From the NCBI RefSeq assembly GCF_040954835.1, contig NC_090714.1, positions 6,870,501 to 6,934,500 of the forward strand: a DNA stretch of 64,000 nt, in the 5' to 3' direction. Made by a program: the position numbers and the translations under genes. The notes beneath the pieces are model-generated. The model was not told where the DNA came from. It searched no databases and saw nothing but the letters and a program-made list of their open reading frames with translations. This document shows positions 23,401 through 38,400 of this stretch, piece after piece (positions within the stretch are counted from its first letter, which is position 1; every line of letters begins with the position of its first letter). Source of the stretch: Lepisosteus oculatus. Taxonomy: Eukaryota > Chordata > Actinopteri > Semionotiformes > Lepisosteidae.

Positions 23401-26400
23401 CACTGGGCCAGGAGTGGCTGAGTGAAGAGATGGGAGGGCAGTCCGTTGTGAAGTGCGAATGGGGTCTTCCCACAATGTGAGTCATTGGACACAAAGACAT
23501 TTCCAAGATTTTTCTACGCAGTTTAACCGCCTCACATGTGAATAAAACGTAGAAACAAATAACTAAAGAATTTAGTTGTTGATGAGCGAAAGGTGCTAAG
23601 ATGTGCCAAAACCATTTCATATTTCCCATTCAAAGTAATACGATTATAGAGCACAACAAAGGGTTAAGTGTGTGTTCTTGAGGATCTCCAAAGATGAGCA
23701 GGTGTGCTGAATTTAAACTGATCCCTTATCCCTGCGCCAGACTACTTTTGTCCTGTTTTTTACTGAGCCACCTTTAACACCTGCGAGTGAGAGGTGTGAG
23801 AGGCTCTGATAAGCCCATTGCATTTAGATTTCGGATCAACACAACAAGCATTTGAATTGTCTTATTTTGGATCACATGTGGGACACATCAGGAAAAAGTC
23901 TTGGAGTATTTTGTTTCCTGAAACAATTTTCTTTTGTTTTTTTTTTATGCCGCTCAGGTTCGCCAGCAGCAAGAGTGGCCACATCCTGGAGATTGACTAT
24001 AAGACTGTGACCATCAAAAACGTGCGACGTCTGCTCCCGTCTCAACAGAAGCACTCTCTTCACAGAGAGAAACAGACCTTCAGCTCTGGTAATAATAAAT
24101 ATAATAATAATAATTCCTCACACTTATATAGCGCTTTTCTGGACACTCCACATAAAGCGCTTTACAGGTAATGGGGACTCCCCTCCACCACCACCAACGT
24201 GCAGCCCCACCTGGATGATACGACAGCAGCCATAGTGCGCCAGAACGCTCCCCACACACCAGCTCTCAGTGGGGAGGAGAGCGGAGTAATGATGCCAATT
24301 GGGCATGATTATTAGGAGGCCATGATTGGTAAAGGCCAATGGGAAATTTCCAATGGGAAATTTGGCCAGGGCACCGGGGTTACACCCCTACTCTTTTCAA
24401 GAAACGCCCTGGGATTTTTAATGACCACAGAGAGTCAGGACCTCGGTTTTACTTCTCATCCAAAGGACGGCGCTTGTTTTACAGTATAGTCTCCCCGTCA
24501 CTATACTGGGGCATTAGGGCCAACATGGACCGCAGGGTGAGCTCCCTCTATTGGCCCCACTAACACCTCTTCCAGCAGCAATCTTAGTTTTTCCCAGGAG
24601 GTACTGACCAGGCTCACACCTGCTGAGCTTCAGTGGGCTGCCAGCTGGGAGCTGCAGAGTGATATGGCTGCCGGCCACTGGTAGGCTTCAGAGAGGAACA
24701 GAAGGAATCCAGCACACTCTGGCATTAGTGCATTCTTGTAACTCGTACCTAGTTTAGGAGCGAGGTTAATTTACAAGGGATTATTTCCTGGTTGATATTA
24801 TGGACTTAGATGTCCACATGTGAACAGTGAGCTCTTCAACCAGAAGAAGGTACCTTAGGCCTCTCCTGTATTAAAACAGTATAATTATAGACTTTAATTA
24901 TGGACTATAATTATAGATTTAAAAAAAATCTTATCTTGTGTTGTCAGGACCAGGGATTGCTGTAAACAGCATCAGCATCTCCTCTGCTTTCTGCGCGACG
25001 GGCTCTGAGGATGGGTACTTGCGCCTTTGGCCTCTCGATTTCTCTACAGTCTTTCTGGAAGCAGGTAAAAAACTACAGTGGCCAATTTCCTCTCCTCTGG
25101 GTTAACTGTTCCAAATTCATTTTGCTTTACAGTGCAAGTTCTGTATCTGGCACTAATACGTCTCTTATTTTAAGTAGGCCTAATGTCTGAAGTGGTATTT
25201 TGGAAAAGATTTTTAAAAAGTATTACAATAAACAGAAAAGCATAAAGTTGCACCGTTAAATCACCACTGTGCTGTAACCACTCACTCAGGTCTTAGTGCT
25301 ACAACTCGGCAGCTAAATGACAAGGTGCTCATTCTGTTCTTAGCCATAAAGTTGAGACTTTCTTCAGCTATTTAGTACAGTCCTTTGTGACAGCATGTTG
25401 TTATAATAATAATAATAATAATAATAATAACATAATATACTTTATTTTATATAGCGCCTTTAAAGGTGGCTTCTCAAAGCGCTTTACAGAATGACAACAA
25501 CAATAAATAAAAAGAATACACAAGATAAAATGCAATTACAATATACAGAGGAGACCATGGTTGGAGGTACTAAGAAAAGTAGGAGCAGAGGGGTAAAGAA
25601 TGGAACCAGTTAAATAAAGGCTCTTCTAGAAGAAGAGGGTTTGGAGTCTGGATTTGAAGGAGTTTAGAGAAGGTGACTCTGATATCCTTGGGCAAAGAGT
25701 TCCAGAGCTTGGGGGCATAACAGGAGAAGGCCCTGTCACCCATACAATGTAGACGGGCTTGGGGGACAGTAAGGAGAGCAGAATTAGAAGAGCGAAGGTT
25801 GCGAGGTGGGGAGTAGGATGATAATAGTTCAGACAGGTACTGAGGTGCCAAGCCATGCAGAGCCTTATAGGTGAGCATGAGGATTCTAAAGTTCACATGG
25901 AATTTGACAGGAAGCCAGTGCAGAACTCCAGGATAGTCCTGGTCAGGATTCTGGCTGCTGAATTTTGGACATACTGCAGTTTGTTCAAAGTAGATTTAGA
26001 TACCCCAGCGAGAAGAGCATTACAGTAGTCAATTCGAGAGAACACAAATGTGTTGATCAGCTTTTCAGCCACAGTTAGTGATAACATAGGGTGTAGTCTA
26101 GTGATATTTCTGAGGTGAAAAAATGTTAAGCCAGAATGGTAATTCTGTTCAAATGTTAGTCAATAAGCACATACAAATCTCTTTTCCAGAACACGAGGGG
26201 CCGGTGAGCTTGGTCAGTATTGGATCAGAGGGGTTAAATGTCCTGGCTGCTACAGCCACAGGCAACCTGGGCTACCTGGACATCAGCAGCCGGGGATACA
26301 GCACCCTGATGAGGTCCCACACAGATTGCGTGCTGGGATTCAGTGTGGATGGGATCCGCAGGAAAATTGCCACAGTGTCCGAGGACTGTACCATCCGCGT

Positions 26401-29400
26401 CTGGGACCTGGACTCCATGCAGCAGGTGAGCCTCCCGAAGTTCTCTCTCTCTCTCGCTCTGATCCTGGAACAGATACTGATCTGAGAGCGAGAGGACAGG
26501 AACTGGAACTTCTGGCACTAACATGCTGCTGTCTCCATTGATCAAAATAACTTTATCAGAAGGCCAACTCAGTTTATTAAATTTGGCCAGCAGTGGAATG
26601 AGATCAGAGCGGGGGTTTTTTAAAATCTGTCCTAAAAGCAAAATAAAAAAAAGTCTTTGTTAGATATTGTTTGTTGTAGGCTTTGGAAGCTTATTTTATT
26701 GTAAATGTACTTTAAAATTTAGGTTTAAAATAAAAACCCAGTTGAAGTGGACATTAATCCCTTCAATACAGGGAATAACTTAGTTTCCTTGCTCATGGCT
26801 TTTACCATGTCTTTAAAGACATGGCAGCATTTTATTTTCTGAAGCTAATCTTTGAGATACTGAAGTTCCTAAGCTTTTAAAATCTCTCTGTTGTCCATCA
26901 ACAACTGGATTTGACCTCGTCCGTGTTGCTATGTGTTTGCAGCTGTATGACTTTATTTCTGAAGACACTCCCTGCGCAGTGTCTTTCCACCCCACTCAGC
27001 AGGAGTTTGCCTGTGGGTTCAGATCTGGGCTGCTTCGAGTCTTTAACATCGCCACGTCCAGTCTCCTAGCAGAACACAAGTAAGCACAATGCCATGTTTT
27101 CCCACACACAAGCAGGTTATAATTCCTGGGTTCTTCCAGAGGTGCTTATTATTGCTGAGCCCTTGTGTTTGCTGTGTTATGAAGTGTATGAAGGATGTCT
27201 CCTGTTCACGGCGCAATGCTTGACCTTTTCCTACTTGTCAGCTAAGTAAAGATTCATATTTTGAATTTTCTTACAGCTTGTGCCAGCTCATTTCCTTTTT
27301 GAACACTTGGAAAAACTTCCCTAGGTTTCAACCAAGGCTGATGTACATCGGAGCAAAAGAAAGTTTTCAAACAAGAGTAGGCTATCTGGTCCATATAGCC
27401 CACTTAGTTCCTAATTGATTCATCTAGTGGTTTAAAGGCTAGGATGTCAGTATTAATCACATAGCTTGTCAGCTTCTTCACGAGCCCCACAAGCCTTTGT
27501 GTAAAGCGCTTCTCCTGTCCTAAATAAAACTGGCTATTTCAGGCTTTGTTTTAAGAGCTGCAAGTGTGGCTTTCTTGCATTACATTTCTAATATTCTTTA
27601 TTATGTAAACAGCTTGATTCTGTGATTTTCTTTTTTGAGTTCTAGCTCTTCTGAATTAATGTGATGTACTCATCAGGCGCAAAACTAGCTAGGGAAATAA
27701 GCAGCCTATTAACGTGCAGCAGTCTGTTGATTGAGTCACAGATGGCACAGTAATTGCAGGGAAACAAGTATAAAATTGTCTAGAACGCCACTGGAAATTG
27801 TCATTGATAGATTAAATAAAGTAGGAAATCAGTGTGCTTGGTGATAAACAAGAGTTTTATGTTTTTAGAATCTCTTTAAACTAACCTCCCCTGTTTAACA
27901 ACACACCTAGGAGAGAAGCCTTGTAATCATAAAACTGGCCTTGCCTTACCTTTCAAAAGAAATTGTTGTCTGCGTCTGGCAGGTTTTCAGTCCTGTCTCT
28001 GTGTACGAGTAGGAATGTACACTGTGGGTGATTCTGTGGGATTACCCCGGTAAACAGAGCAGGGGCCGCTGGCTGGAGTCCAGGCTCACAGGTGTGTTAT
28101 GTCTGTGTTCGCAGGCAGCACCGCGGGGAAGTGATCGGACTGGCCTTCTCTCCCGATGGGGAGTACATGTACAGCGCGGGCTCCCTGGGCTCCCTGGCGC
28201 TGTACAACTCAGCAGAAAAGGACCACCACGTTCTCAGAGTCTTGGGTACGACTTTGGTCCCAAGGAGTAAAGCAGGAAAACAGAAGATTGGAATAGCGCT
28301 GACTGTCCACCTTCCTAGGAAGACATTTCATTTTAGGAGATGTTACAGCAGCGCTTAAGTATTGGCCTGTCTTTGCGGAAAAAATTAACTTAATGTACCC
28401 TAAACTCACCAAAAACCGCAAATAAATATCTTAAAACCTCTTATGCTTTTGAAAGGTAGCAGGCAGCTTTCTTTTATACTTGAGGCAACTTGGTGAGGAG
28501 TATAGCAAGAGCCCTGCTGGATTCATAAGTACATGAGCCATAAATGTGGGCATGTACGAACATCGATCCCATGCTTATCTACCTTTGCTGTCAAGGTGTG
28601 GGCGCCAGGCAGTAGCCTTGGGTGCCCCTTGCCTGATGTATTACTTAGAACACGCATGCTTGTGGATTTCTTTACATCTTCTTTTAATTACTGTGCGTAA
28701 TAACATATCTTTTAAGGTTGGATTCATTTTGCTTTGCCTATGTGAAATCAGAAAGCCTACTGATGTGAGCATAGATATTAAACATATTCAAAGCTTAATA
28801 TCAAAACATCAATTTCTCTGCAAACTGCAAATTACAGTTCCAGTACTCAAAAGCTTTTTATTCTCTGGAGATTTATTGCTTTTCCGCAGTAAATGACTCA
28901 CCGTCAAGCATTAAGTAATTAAGGATGACATTAATTAAACTTTTGATCCACCTGCTAGTATCTCAATTGCAAATCCCGTTACTATGCATACTCCAGTCTA
29001 AGCCTAAACCCTTCCTATGTGTGCAGCAGTGTTAAGTGTGGGTCATCTGTTGAGCCTTAGTTCTATGAACCCAGATTGGGAGGTATTGGCAGTGTTTGTT
29101 GGTCCTGGGCTGTGAAAGTCTATTTCAGCAGATGTTTGATTAGCTGTTGGTATTCCTCTGAAGGCAACGTTGTATCCCGGGGGAGCACGCGCTGCCCAGA
29201 TGCCCTGGCGGTCAGCAGCGACAGCAGGAGTCTGGCGTTTGTGGGCCCGTCGGAACACACCGTGACAGTGATGGACGCCCGCTCCCTGGACGAGGTAGCG
29301 CGCGCTCCGCCTCGCCTGGCAGCGCGTGCTTCTGCTGCCGTTCCGATGCCTTGTTCTGCTCTGTCGGCAGGGCTGGGAAAATACGTCATACGCTGTCGCT

Positions 29401-32400
29401 GCCGCACTTCTGATCGTTTTGGCGCTTCTCTTTAGTAAAAGCTCTGGGAAAAAAGATTCTCACAATACCTTATTACTGAGGTTGATACCAAGAACAGATG
29501 TGTTTACAAAACATTTAAGTGTACTTAATTGCTGTGAAATTGAAGAATCAAATATTTTTTACTTTGCATAATGTACAAATGATGCCTAAATGCTGCCTAA
29601 CATCCCTTATGAATATTTTCCATGTAAAAATATGCATAGTAATTTAGCACAATCCTATAATTTTATAAAACTGATATGTTTCCTTGCCTTGCCATTGTCT
29701 CTTACAGTTTCTGCCTGGCTTTATCGTTCCTTTATCATTCCTCACTGCTTGAGTCGCTGAGGAGGTTGAGCACGAGCAACCTTTCTTTTTATTTATGCCC
29801 CTTCTTCAGCTGATGCGCATCGACGTGAGCGTTCTGGATCTGGACAGCACCAGCCTGGACTCGGCCGTGAAGGTCTGCTTCCCCCCAGCCCCCACGGGAC
29901 ACCTGCTGGTCACCACATCGGCCAACAAGATCCTCTGGCTGAACGCTAAAACTGGACGCCTGCTCAGAGAGGTCAGCCTGAACGCTTGCTGTTCATTCAT
30001 GTTTTTAAATTTTGTTTTTTTCTGTGAGTATATTTAAAAAACCTGAAAACGGTGTTCAACTAAGTTGAAACCAGTTTCTTAGTTCTAACTTAAATGGGAA
30101 GGTCGACATAACTAGGTTTAAAGTAGGCACTAGGCTAGTTAGATTAGGAGAACTTTCAAGAACAGCTACGGTCGAAATTCTAGGGTGAAATGGCCATAAC
30201 AGAAGCTACCTTGTGGCCTTTCCTACTCGAGCTTGCTCTCCTTTCCTTCTGTTCACAGGTTTCAAACGTCCACAAGCATGTGTGTTCATCGCTGTCTGTG
30301 AGTGAGGATGGGCGGTTCTTGCTGACCGCTGGGCACAAGGCAGTCAAGGTGTGGGACTACAGAATGAAGCATGACACCAGCTATCAGGTAGGATCATTTT
30401 CTCATCTAGAAAATGGAGATGAGAGTTTTCTGTATATTTGTTCCTTGTATGCAATTTTAGGTTTTTTGTATTTTAAGTCGACTTTCATATGGGCATCACA
30501 AAAGTCTTTTAAGAAGTGCTTGTTCTTCAGATCGATACAAGTCAAATGTCCTTTTGAATGCATGAGTAGAATGTTTATCTGTACTGGCTTATGGTATATC
30601 AGGACTATCAGGAGTGGCTACCACTATTATACTATCAAGGGTGAGAGTCCCTGAGGGTGGACAGTGACTCTGTCCAGAAGAGCTGTTCCCCCTGTCTGAG
30701 TTCACATGAAGCATGCAGAAATGGTAGTGATTGGTGACATGTTCTTCTGTGTCCTGCTCCAGGTCTTCATTGGGCACTCCCAGCCCATCCAGCAGGTGGG
30801 CTTCACCCCAGACCAGTTGGGAGTGGTCAGTGTGGGAGATGCCATCTACTACTGGGATTTCCTGGCCTACCCGGAGGAAATGGAGGAGAACAAGAGGTTA
30901 GCATCCACCCTCAAAGACGTCATCAGCCGTGTTACCACTGTTCCCTTTACAACATGTAACATTTCCTTTCTTTCAGACAGTCTCCCACTACTGCCTCTCA
31001 CTCACCTTTCAAACCAGGTAAGGCTTTGGTGAAGATAACTTTGCACTAAAATACACTAATAATGGTAAGAATTAGACTAATGTTTACTGTTTTCAAAATA
31101 ATGACCATATCATTAAGAAAATTAGATATTTAAATAATGTGCATATGTTGACTAAAGATATTGCTGGGTGATTCTGTACAGAAGAGTTTGCACGCCAAAA
31201 AGTAAGCATTAGATGAAACCTAGGCTTTGATTTTAAGAGGATACATTTTTAGGAGCTCAGATGCAGTTTGAGAAGTTCCATTGAACTGCAGTTTTGTGGC
31301 TCTAATAAAAAGCAGACTTACTAAGCAGTGAGAGTGAGACTCCCCAGTCCAGTGCATGCAGTCACTGACGACGTGTGCAGCCCCTGTAGGTGACTCTGAG
31401 CTGGTTCTCAGTGGGATGTTGATGTCCAGTGGAATGCCCCGACCGACTGCACCAGTTCCTTCTGCCTCTCCTCCTTGCCTGGACATCAGCTCCATTAACA
31501 GATCAGGCTTTGAAGGTGAGCAGGATATTGCCTTGCACATTTTCCCAGTGCTGTTATTTTACTGGCCTCTTACTTTAGTTTTCTTTACATTCATTTTGCA
31601 GTTTTATGTTATATGTTCCTCTGTCGGCTCTTTAGCAAAGAGACCTGATAAAGTGCCGATGACTGTTACACAACCAAGATGGTCTGCAGGTATTTCTTTT
31701 CCACTGCGTTTGCACTGTGGATCTCTGCTCTCCCTTATAAACATTTACAACAATATACCAGTATAAAAGCAGAGTACAGTGTAGAAAAGCGCCGTAAAGT
31801 CTTTTTTAAATCATGGTGAAGTATAGAAAGGAATTATAAAGCATAATATGTAGCATTGAAACCACCACAGAGAGAAATAATAGCATTATAAGACCATCGA
31901 AAAAGCAAATTCATCATAGTAAACTTTCATTTGGGCTTATCGTACAGTGTAATCTGCACTTTGTAGCTTCAGGGACTAGTGTGTCTTATCACTGTCCGCA
32001 GCGTTCCTGTCTGTGTGTGAGGACCAGGAGCGTGCAGACCAGGCCAGAGGGGCCCCAGCTGCAGTGACAGGCTCCTTTCTGCGAGTCACCGAGACCCCAG
32101 CAGGCCCCCAGAGGTCCCCATCCGGCGTGAAGGCCAGCCGGACTCACACACCCACACATCTTGACTTTGGTAAGTATCTCAGCTCTTTGCCTTATGTTCA
32201 CAGTCTCAACACCCTGCAGAACAATGTTTTGGCTTCCAGCTTCCAGTATGGCTCCTACTGTAACTGCAGATCACCTCACTGTCACGTGTATTGTTTTCCT
32301 CTTAGGAACTTTAACCTCGCGTGTCTTGTAATCCACCGGAAGACGCTGTAGAACAAAATAAAAAAATAAAGTCCTGTCGTACCTTTTTTTTCACCTTGAT

Positions 32401-35400
32401 CAGGAAGGGAGCTGAATTAATTCCCAGCTGCCTACACCAAGTTGTGTGAATCTCTTGTCCTGTGCCCCACCAGCGGTTGATTATACATTCAGTTGCATGG
32501 ATGAGCAATCGTTTATCCTTTGTTTTTTTTACAGATGCTCTTTGTGAAGGAGATGATGCCAGGCCACCAGTCCGACCAGATACCTATAAACACTTCACCC
32601 CTCTCTTTAAAACGTCAGTGCTTGATCAGGTATGGTGGCTGACCTCCGAGCACTGTCTGCAGGGTAGGGTGGCAGATACCCCCCAAGATCGTCGTCTCAG
32701 TTGCGTGTCGCTGTCTTTTAGAGCGCCGCCACACCCCTCCCTGGTGAAGAGAGCCTGCGGCTGAAGGTGGTGATTGGGTACAATGGGAATGGACGAGGGA
32801 ACGTGGTCTGGAACCCGGACACAGGTGATCTTGACATTGCTCTAGTTTTTAGGGCTGTTTTGTAGTTCACCTCATGTGTCTTCACGGTGCCACAGTGCCC
32901 GCTGCAGAACTCATGAAACCCCAGTGCTTTGAAATCGCAAGTAAATCTTGTAGCCCCTGAGCTTCTTGTAACCCCAAACCACCACAGTGTTTGTTAACAT
33001 TATAATGTGAGTCTGGGTTTCATGGTGATTGCTTATTCCAATGCCTGTCCTCCTGCTCCCCAGGTCTGTTTGCCTACTCTTGCGGCTGTGTCGTGGTGGT
33101 GGAGGACCTCCACTCGGGCTCTCAGAGACACCTGTTGGGCCACTTCGAGGAAATCTCCACCCTTGCTGTCACCCACGACGCCCAGGTCACGGCTCCCGGG
33201 ATTGCAAATCAGTGATCGGATAAGAAATACGGTCTCCGTGCAGGGAAAGAACCGATAGATATCAATGGAAATAGTGATTGTTCAGGTCCTGGGAATGAAG
33301 AGAAATGGTTTAATGGAAAATCTGTTGTATCTTTGGAATAGCCTTGATTCTGATGATTTTCATTTTTACAGGAAACTAGGGAACTCAAAACACTAAAATA
33401 AATCAGCCCAGAATTGGTGGTGTGTAGGTTCCTGCACATAATGTTGGACCCTAAATGAATGTGGTATTTAGAAGGGTGTGACACTGACACTGGCTCTGTG
33501 TCTGTTCTACAGGTGATAGCTTCAGCTTCGGGGGGCAGCGATGGATCTCGGAGTCTCATCTGTATTTGGAATGTCCCCGACGGGTCCAGGAGAAATACCA
33601 TCTCATACCACCGGGGACATGTCCAGGCCATGGCCTACTCCAGGGATGACTTCTTTTTCCTCTCTGCCGGTCAGTTTCGCTCCCTGTCACAGGCCCAGCG
33701 CTGACATTCACACTGTGAACAGGAGCAATCTAGCACTCTTGTAATTTTTACAAATATTCCAAACCTTTCTTCAAGCCCCACCAAGGACACATCTTAAGCT
33801 GAGAAAGGTTGGACTGTTGCTTATCACAGCTGCCTCACTTCCTAACTAAACAGGGAGGGTGAAAGTCACACTGAAATAACAACTTCCCCGTTCTTCAAGA
33901 TCTCATGTCATGAGTGCTATTTGGAGATTTGTGTAGTATTACAGCTGTATTGCAAAAGTGTGTTAAAAAAGGGCAGAATGGTGCACAAGCAATACTGCGT
34001 TTGTGAACAGAAAACAAGATTTTAATTTTTGGGGGGACCAAAGTCAGGGGTTAGCAGTAACAGACTGAAGACTAATGGAGATAATGGAAATAAAAATGAA
34101 AGGAAACAGAAATTGTTGCTGTTTTTCAGGAGATTACACAGACCCTGGCATTGCGCTGTGGAACACCAGGACATACCAGCTGCTGTCCAGCGTTAACCTG
34201 GCCGAGCCAGTGCATGATGTGGCCTTTAACCCAGCCTCTGCCAGCCAGCTCGCTTGTGTGGGAAGGGCCACCTCCATCTTCTGTGCCATTGAAACCCAAG
34301 GCCAGGATGTGCACTTGAAGGTGAGCTGTAAATCATGGTTATTGAATATTGTTCCAGATAAACTGGATGTCATTGTATAAAACTGAGTTCAATTAAATCT
34401 CAGAAATCGGTGTTTAAAGGAGTAAGCCACGTGATTAGGTGACAGACCGACGAGTTTAAATGGAAGTGAACTACAATCAAATGGACTTGAATTTAAATGG
34501 AAGTGAATAACATTATTATGTTATATGGTTCTACTTTGTTCTTAAGACTATGGTCCTTAATCCGTGCAGTTTTTCCTATGTTTTTATTTGTTACCACTTA
34601 ATATTTATGGATTTCCATGAAGTTTTTCCAAGACGAAAACAATACAGTGAAGTTGTAACGCAAGTCTTTCGCTGTTTAACAACAATGTCCCCGTGGACTG
34701 TTTCAGCAGCTCTTTTTGGGGTGTATCTGGACTGTTTCAGCAGCTCTTTTTGGGGTGTATCTTTTTCTCGAGACAGTTTGGAATGCTTTTGACTTTTTCG
34801 AAAGTGGTTTGGCCGAAGGCGTTGACAAATGCAGCCCTGTCCGTCACCTGCAGGAGCACAGGGCGGCTGTGCCAGAGGAGGTGGGGGACGTGGAGCTGAC
34901 GGCTCTGTGCTACAGCCCCGACCACATCCTCTACACGGCCACCAACCGGGGGCGGGTGTGTGCCTGGGACTGCCCCACCGCACGCTGCTTCATGACCTGG
35001 GAGGCAGACGAGGGCGAGATCGGTCAGTCCGAAATCCCGAGTCCTTGTGAATGTTCTTGTACAGCCACCCTTGTAATTTTGCTATAAGAGTTTATGGCCC
35101 TTGCCCTTCACCTTGTGTGCTTTCAGATTGTGTTTTATGTCACAGCATCGTCTGCTCTTTTACGTGTGCGTTGTGTATACGTCACATTGGAATGTTTTTT
35201 GGAATTGCCCTTCCCATTCAGAGATCCCACCGTGTTCTGGCAATGAGAGGGGGCATCCTGGAAAGAGTGCTGTGTGGAAAGGCTCAGCTGTCTGTTGGTG
35301 TAGAACCATTTCTGACCAAAAGGGCAAACGTGCCAGGATGGCCTTATAAAGGGGTGGGTGGTGCAAGATGGGACAGCTTCATGGTCGTTGAAGTCAGTCT

Positions 35401-38400
35401 GAATGTTTTTGGGACTGAAAAGAGTCACAGGGTAGGCCGGGCTGCACAGAGTGAAGGGCTGACTGCGTGTGCTCTGTGCGTCCTCAAGGGGTCTTGCTGT
35501 GCAGAGGAAACCGGCTTCTCACCGGCAGCAACACCCGGCGGATCCGGCTGTGGGCCGTCGCCGCGGTGCAGGGAATGAGACCGGGCCCTCATAGCTCAGG
35601 GGACAGGTGAGCAGTCTGTCCGCTCAGCTCCCTGCGAAACAACTGTGTTGTTACTTTAGGTGTTTTTTTTTTTTCATTCAAAGCTGATGAATACAGGTTA
35701 AACAGAACTGTAAGGCAAAAAAATCTCTGATCAAGGGTGGGAAAGCATGATCTCTTTCCATATGCTTAGGCATTCTGCCTCCGTCTGTGTTTTGCATTCT
35801 GTACAGTATACTGAGATCTTATGCCACTGCAAGGAGTCTGAATTGTACCTTTTCTACTTTTCAACTGAAATAGAAAATTAGGATCACTTTATTGGCCATG
35901 TACAATTTCTTGTATTAGGAGTTTATCTTTTCACATACCCCAACTTGCTCTCCATGAGACACAGACAGGGAGAGAAGCTTGGGGTCAGAGCGCAGGGTCA
36001 GCCATTTATACGGCGCCCCTGGAGCAGTTGGGGTTAAGGGCCTTGCTCAGGGGCCCAACGGAGTAGGATTCCTCTGCCGGCCGCAGGATTCAACCCGGCA
36101 ACCTTCCAGCCACAGGCGCAGATCCTGAGCCACAGAACAACCGCACTGCCCCACACATGTGGAATCAGACACACTTTGAGAGTCTGATCCTTAATAGCAT
36201 TGCTCATCTTCTCTATCTTTATTTTGTCTCATGTTGGTCCTCCTGGACAGGAGCAATTCAGTGCTGCTTGAGCATGAGATGGTGCTGGATGGCACTGTCG
36301 TAAGCGCTGCCTTTGATGACGTGATGGACATGGGGATTGTAGGTACCACAACAGGCACCCTGTGGTATATAAACTGGGTGGAGAACACCAGCATCCGTCT
36401 CATCAGCGGCCACAAGAATAAGGTGGGCATGTCTTTCTAACCTTCCAGCGGTTAAGCATCTGTGAGTCTTGAGCTGCTTCCCGTTGTAGAGCTTTATGTT
36501 CAGGTTTCTGAGCTGAAGTATCTGAGTTGTTCTCCCCGAATCGTGCAGGTAAATGATGTTGCCTTCAGCCCAGAGGAGAGTCACTTTGCCACGTGTGCTG
36601 AAGATGGCAGTGTGCGGGTGTGGGCAGCCCCAAGCAACGAACTTGTGGTGCAGTTTCAGGTCCTCAATCAGGTAAGAAGCATGCCGTGGTCTGGATTGTG
36701 CGTTAACAGGTGCATCATGTAGAGTGACTCATGTCAGTCTGACTTTATAGTGTCAGAAATGTCCCCCGTGGCATAAATAGGATTCACAACATTTAACATA
36801 TCTAGTTTACACAATTCTTCAATAATGAAAAATTGAAAATCACTTTAGTGGGGAGGAGAGTAATGAAGCCAGTTCATAAAGGCCCGTGTGAAATTTGGCC
36901 ACCCCTCGTCTTTTCGAAAAGAACATCCAGGGTTTTTAATGAACACAGTGAGTCAGGGCCTCGGTTTTACATCTCATCCAAAAGACAGTGCCTTTTTACA
37001 GTACACTGTCCCCTTGACTGGGGCATTAGGACCCACACAGACCGCAGGGTGAGCGCCCCCTGCTGGCCCCACTAACACCACTTCCAGCGGCGACCCCAGG
37101 ACGCCTCCCATCCAGGTACTGACCAGGCTCACACCTGCTGAGCTTCAGGGGGCTGCCTGATATAGGGTGCAGTTGCAGGGTGATATAGCTTCTTACTAAC
37201 TGTAGTTAAGCATAGTTAAAGTATAATATCAACACTTTCATAACTGGATAATTGTGTCTAAAACGATTTTGCAAAGCTTTTAGAACGCTACGTTACTGAT
37301 GTCATTTTGACTTTTGTGTGATATATTAAATGCGCTTGATTAATACGTTATAGGGATGACTCTTTCAGGAAAAGGAACTAATCCGTTAACATCCTTTATC
37401 TTTATTCCTGCAGAGTTGTGTTTGCATGACTTGGATCCCAGTGTGCCCTTCCCAGGACGTCCAAAGCAGCCAGCGCATCGCGGCGGGGTACAGCGACGGC
37501 ACACTGCGGGTCTTCAGCCTCCTGACCGCGGAGATGGAGCTCAAACTGCACCCCCACCCTGTGGCCATCACCGCCATCCAGTACTCTGTAGACGGTAGGG
37601 TGACTGAGTCTGTACCCTGGCGCTCCTCAAGCCTAGTGGCAGGAAACCAGCAGCATGTGGTGGCAAGTGATGAGTTAGCAGCACAGAAAATGTCAGCATT
37701 ACACATGCAGTATAAGAAGGATGCACCCTGCTCCTTCAACAGAAGGCTCCTCGATGGAAATAATAATAATTAATAATTGCTTACACTTATATAGCAGTTT
37801 TCTGGACACTCCACTCAAAGCGCTTTACAAGTAATGGGGACCCCCCTCCACCACCACCAATGTGCAGCACCCACCTGGATGATGCGCCGGCAGCCATAGT
37901 GCACCAGTACACTCCCCACACACCAGCTGTCAGTGTGGAGGAGGACAGAGTGATGAAGCCAGTTCAGAGATGGGGATTATTAGGAGGCCATACCATGATT
38001 GGAAAGGGCCAATAGGAAATTTTGCCAGGACACCGGGGTAACGCCTCTACTCTTTTTGAGAAACGCCCCGTGATTTTTAATGACCACAGAGATTTAGGAC
38101 CTCAGTTTTACTTCTCCTCCGAAGGAAGGCGCTTTTTTTTTACAGTATAGTGTCCCCATCACTTTATGGGGGCATTAGGACCCAAACAGACTGCAGGGTG
38201 AGTGCCCCCTGCTGGCCCCACTAACACCTTTTCCAGCAACAACCTTAGGTTTTCCCATCCAGGTACTGGCCAGGCTCACACCTGCTGGGCTTCAGTGGGC
38301 TGCCAGCTGTGAGTTGCAGGGTGACATGGCTGATGGCCAGTAGTATTATTAGTAATACTATTTACTAGCCATTATTAATCTTAACAGACAGGACTGAAAA

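Noticed and set aside
24089..24675. Functional 5S rRNA gene in the SINE3 heads
   Set aside because: Only part of the 5S sequence is kept, it is diverged, and it is fused to a SINE body with an L2-like tail.
35051..35578. 175-codon open frame overlapping WDR90 exon 36
   Set aside because: It covers intron 35 plus exon 36 in the wrong frame; the WDR90 frame explains the conserved part.
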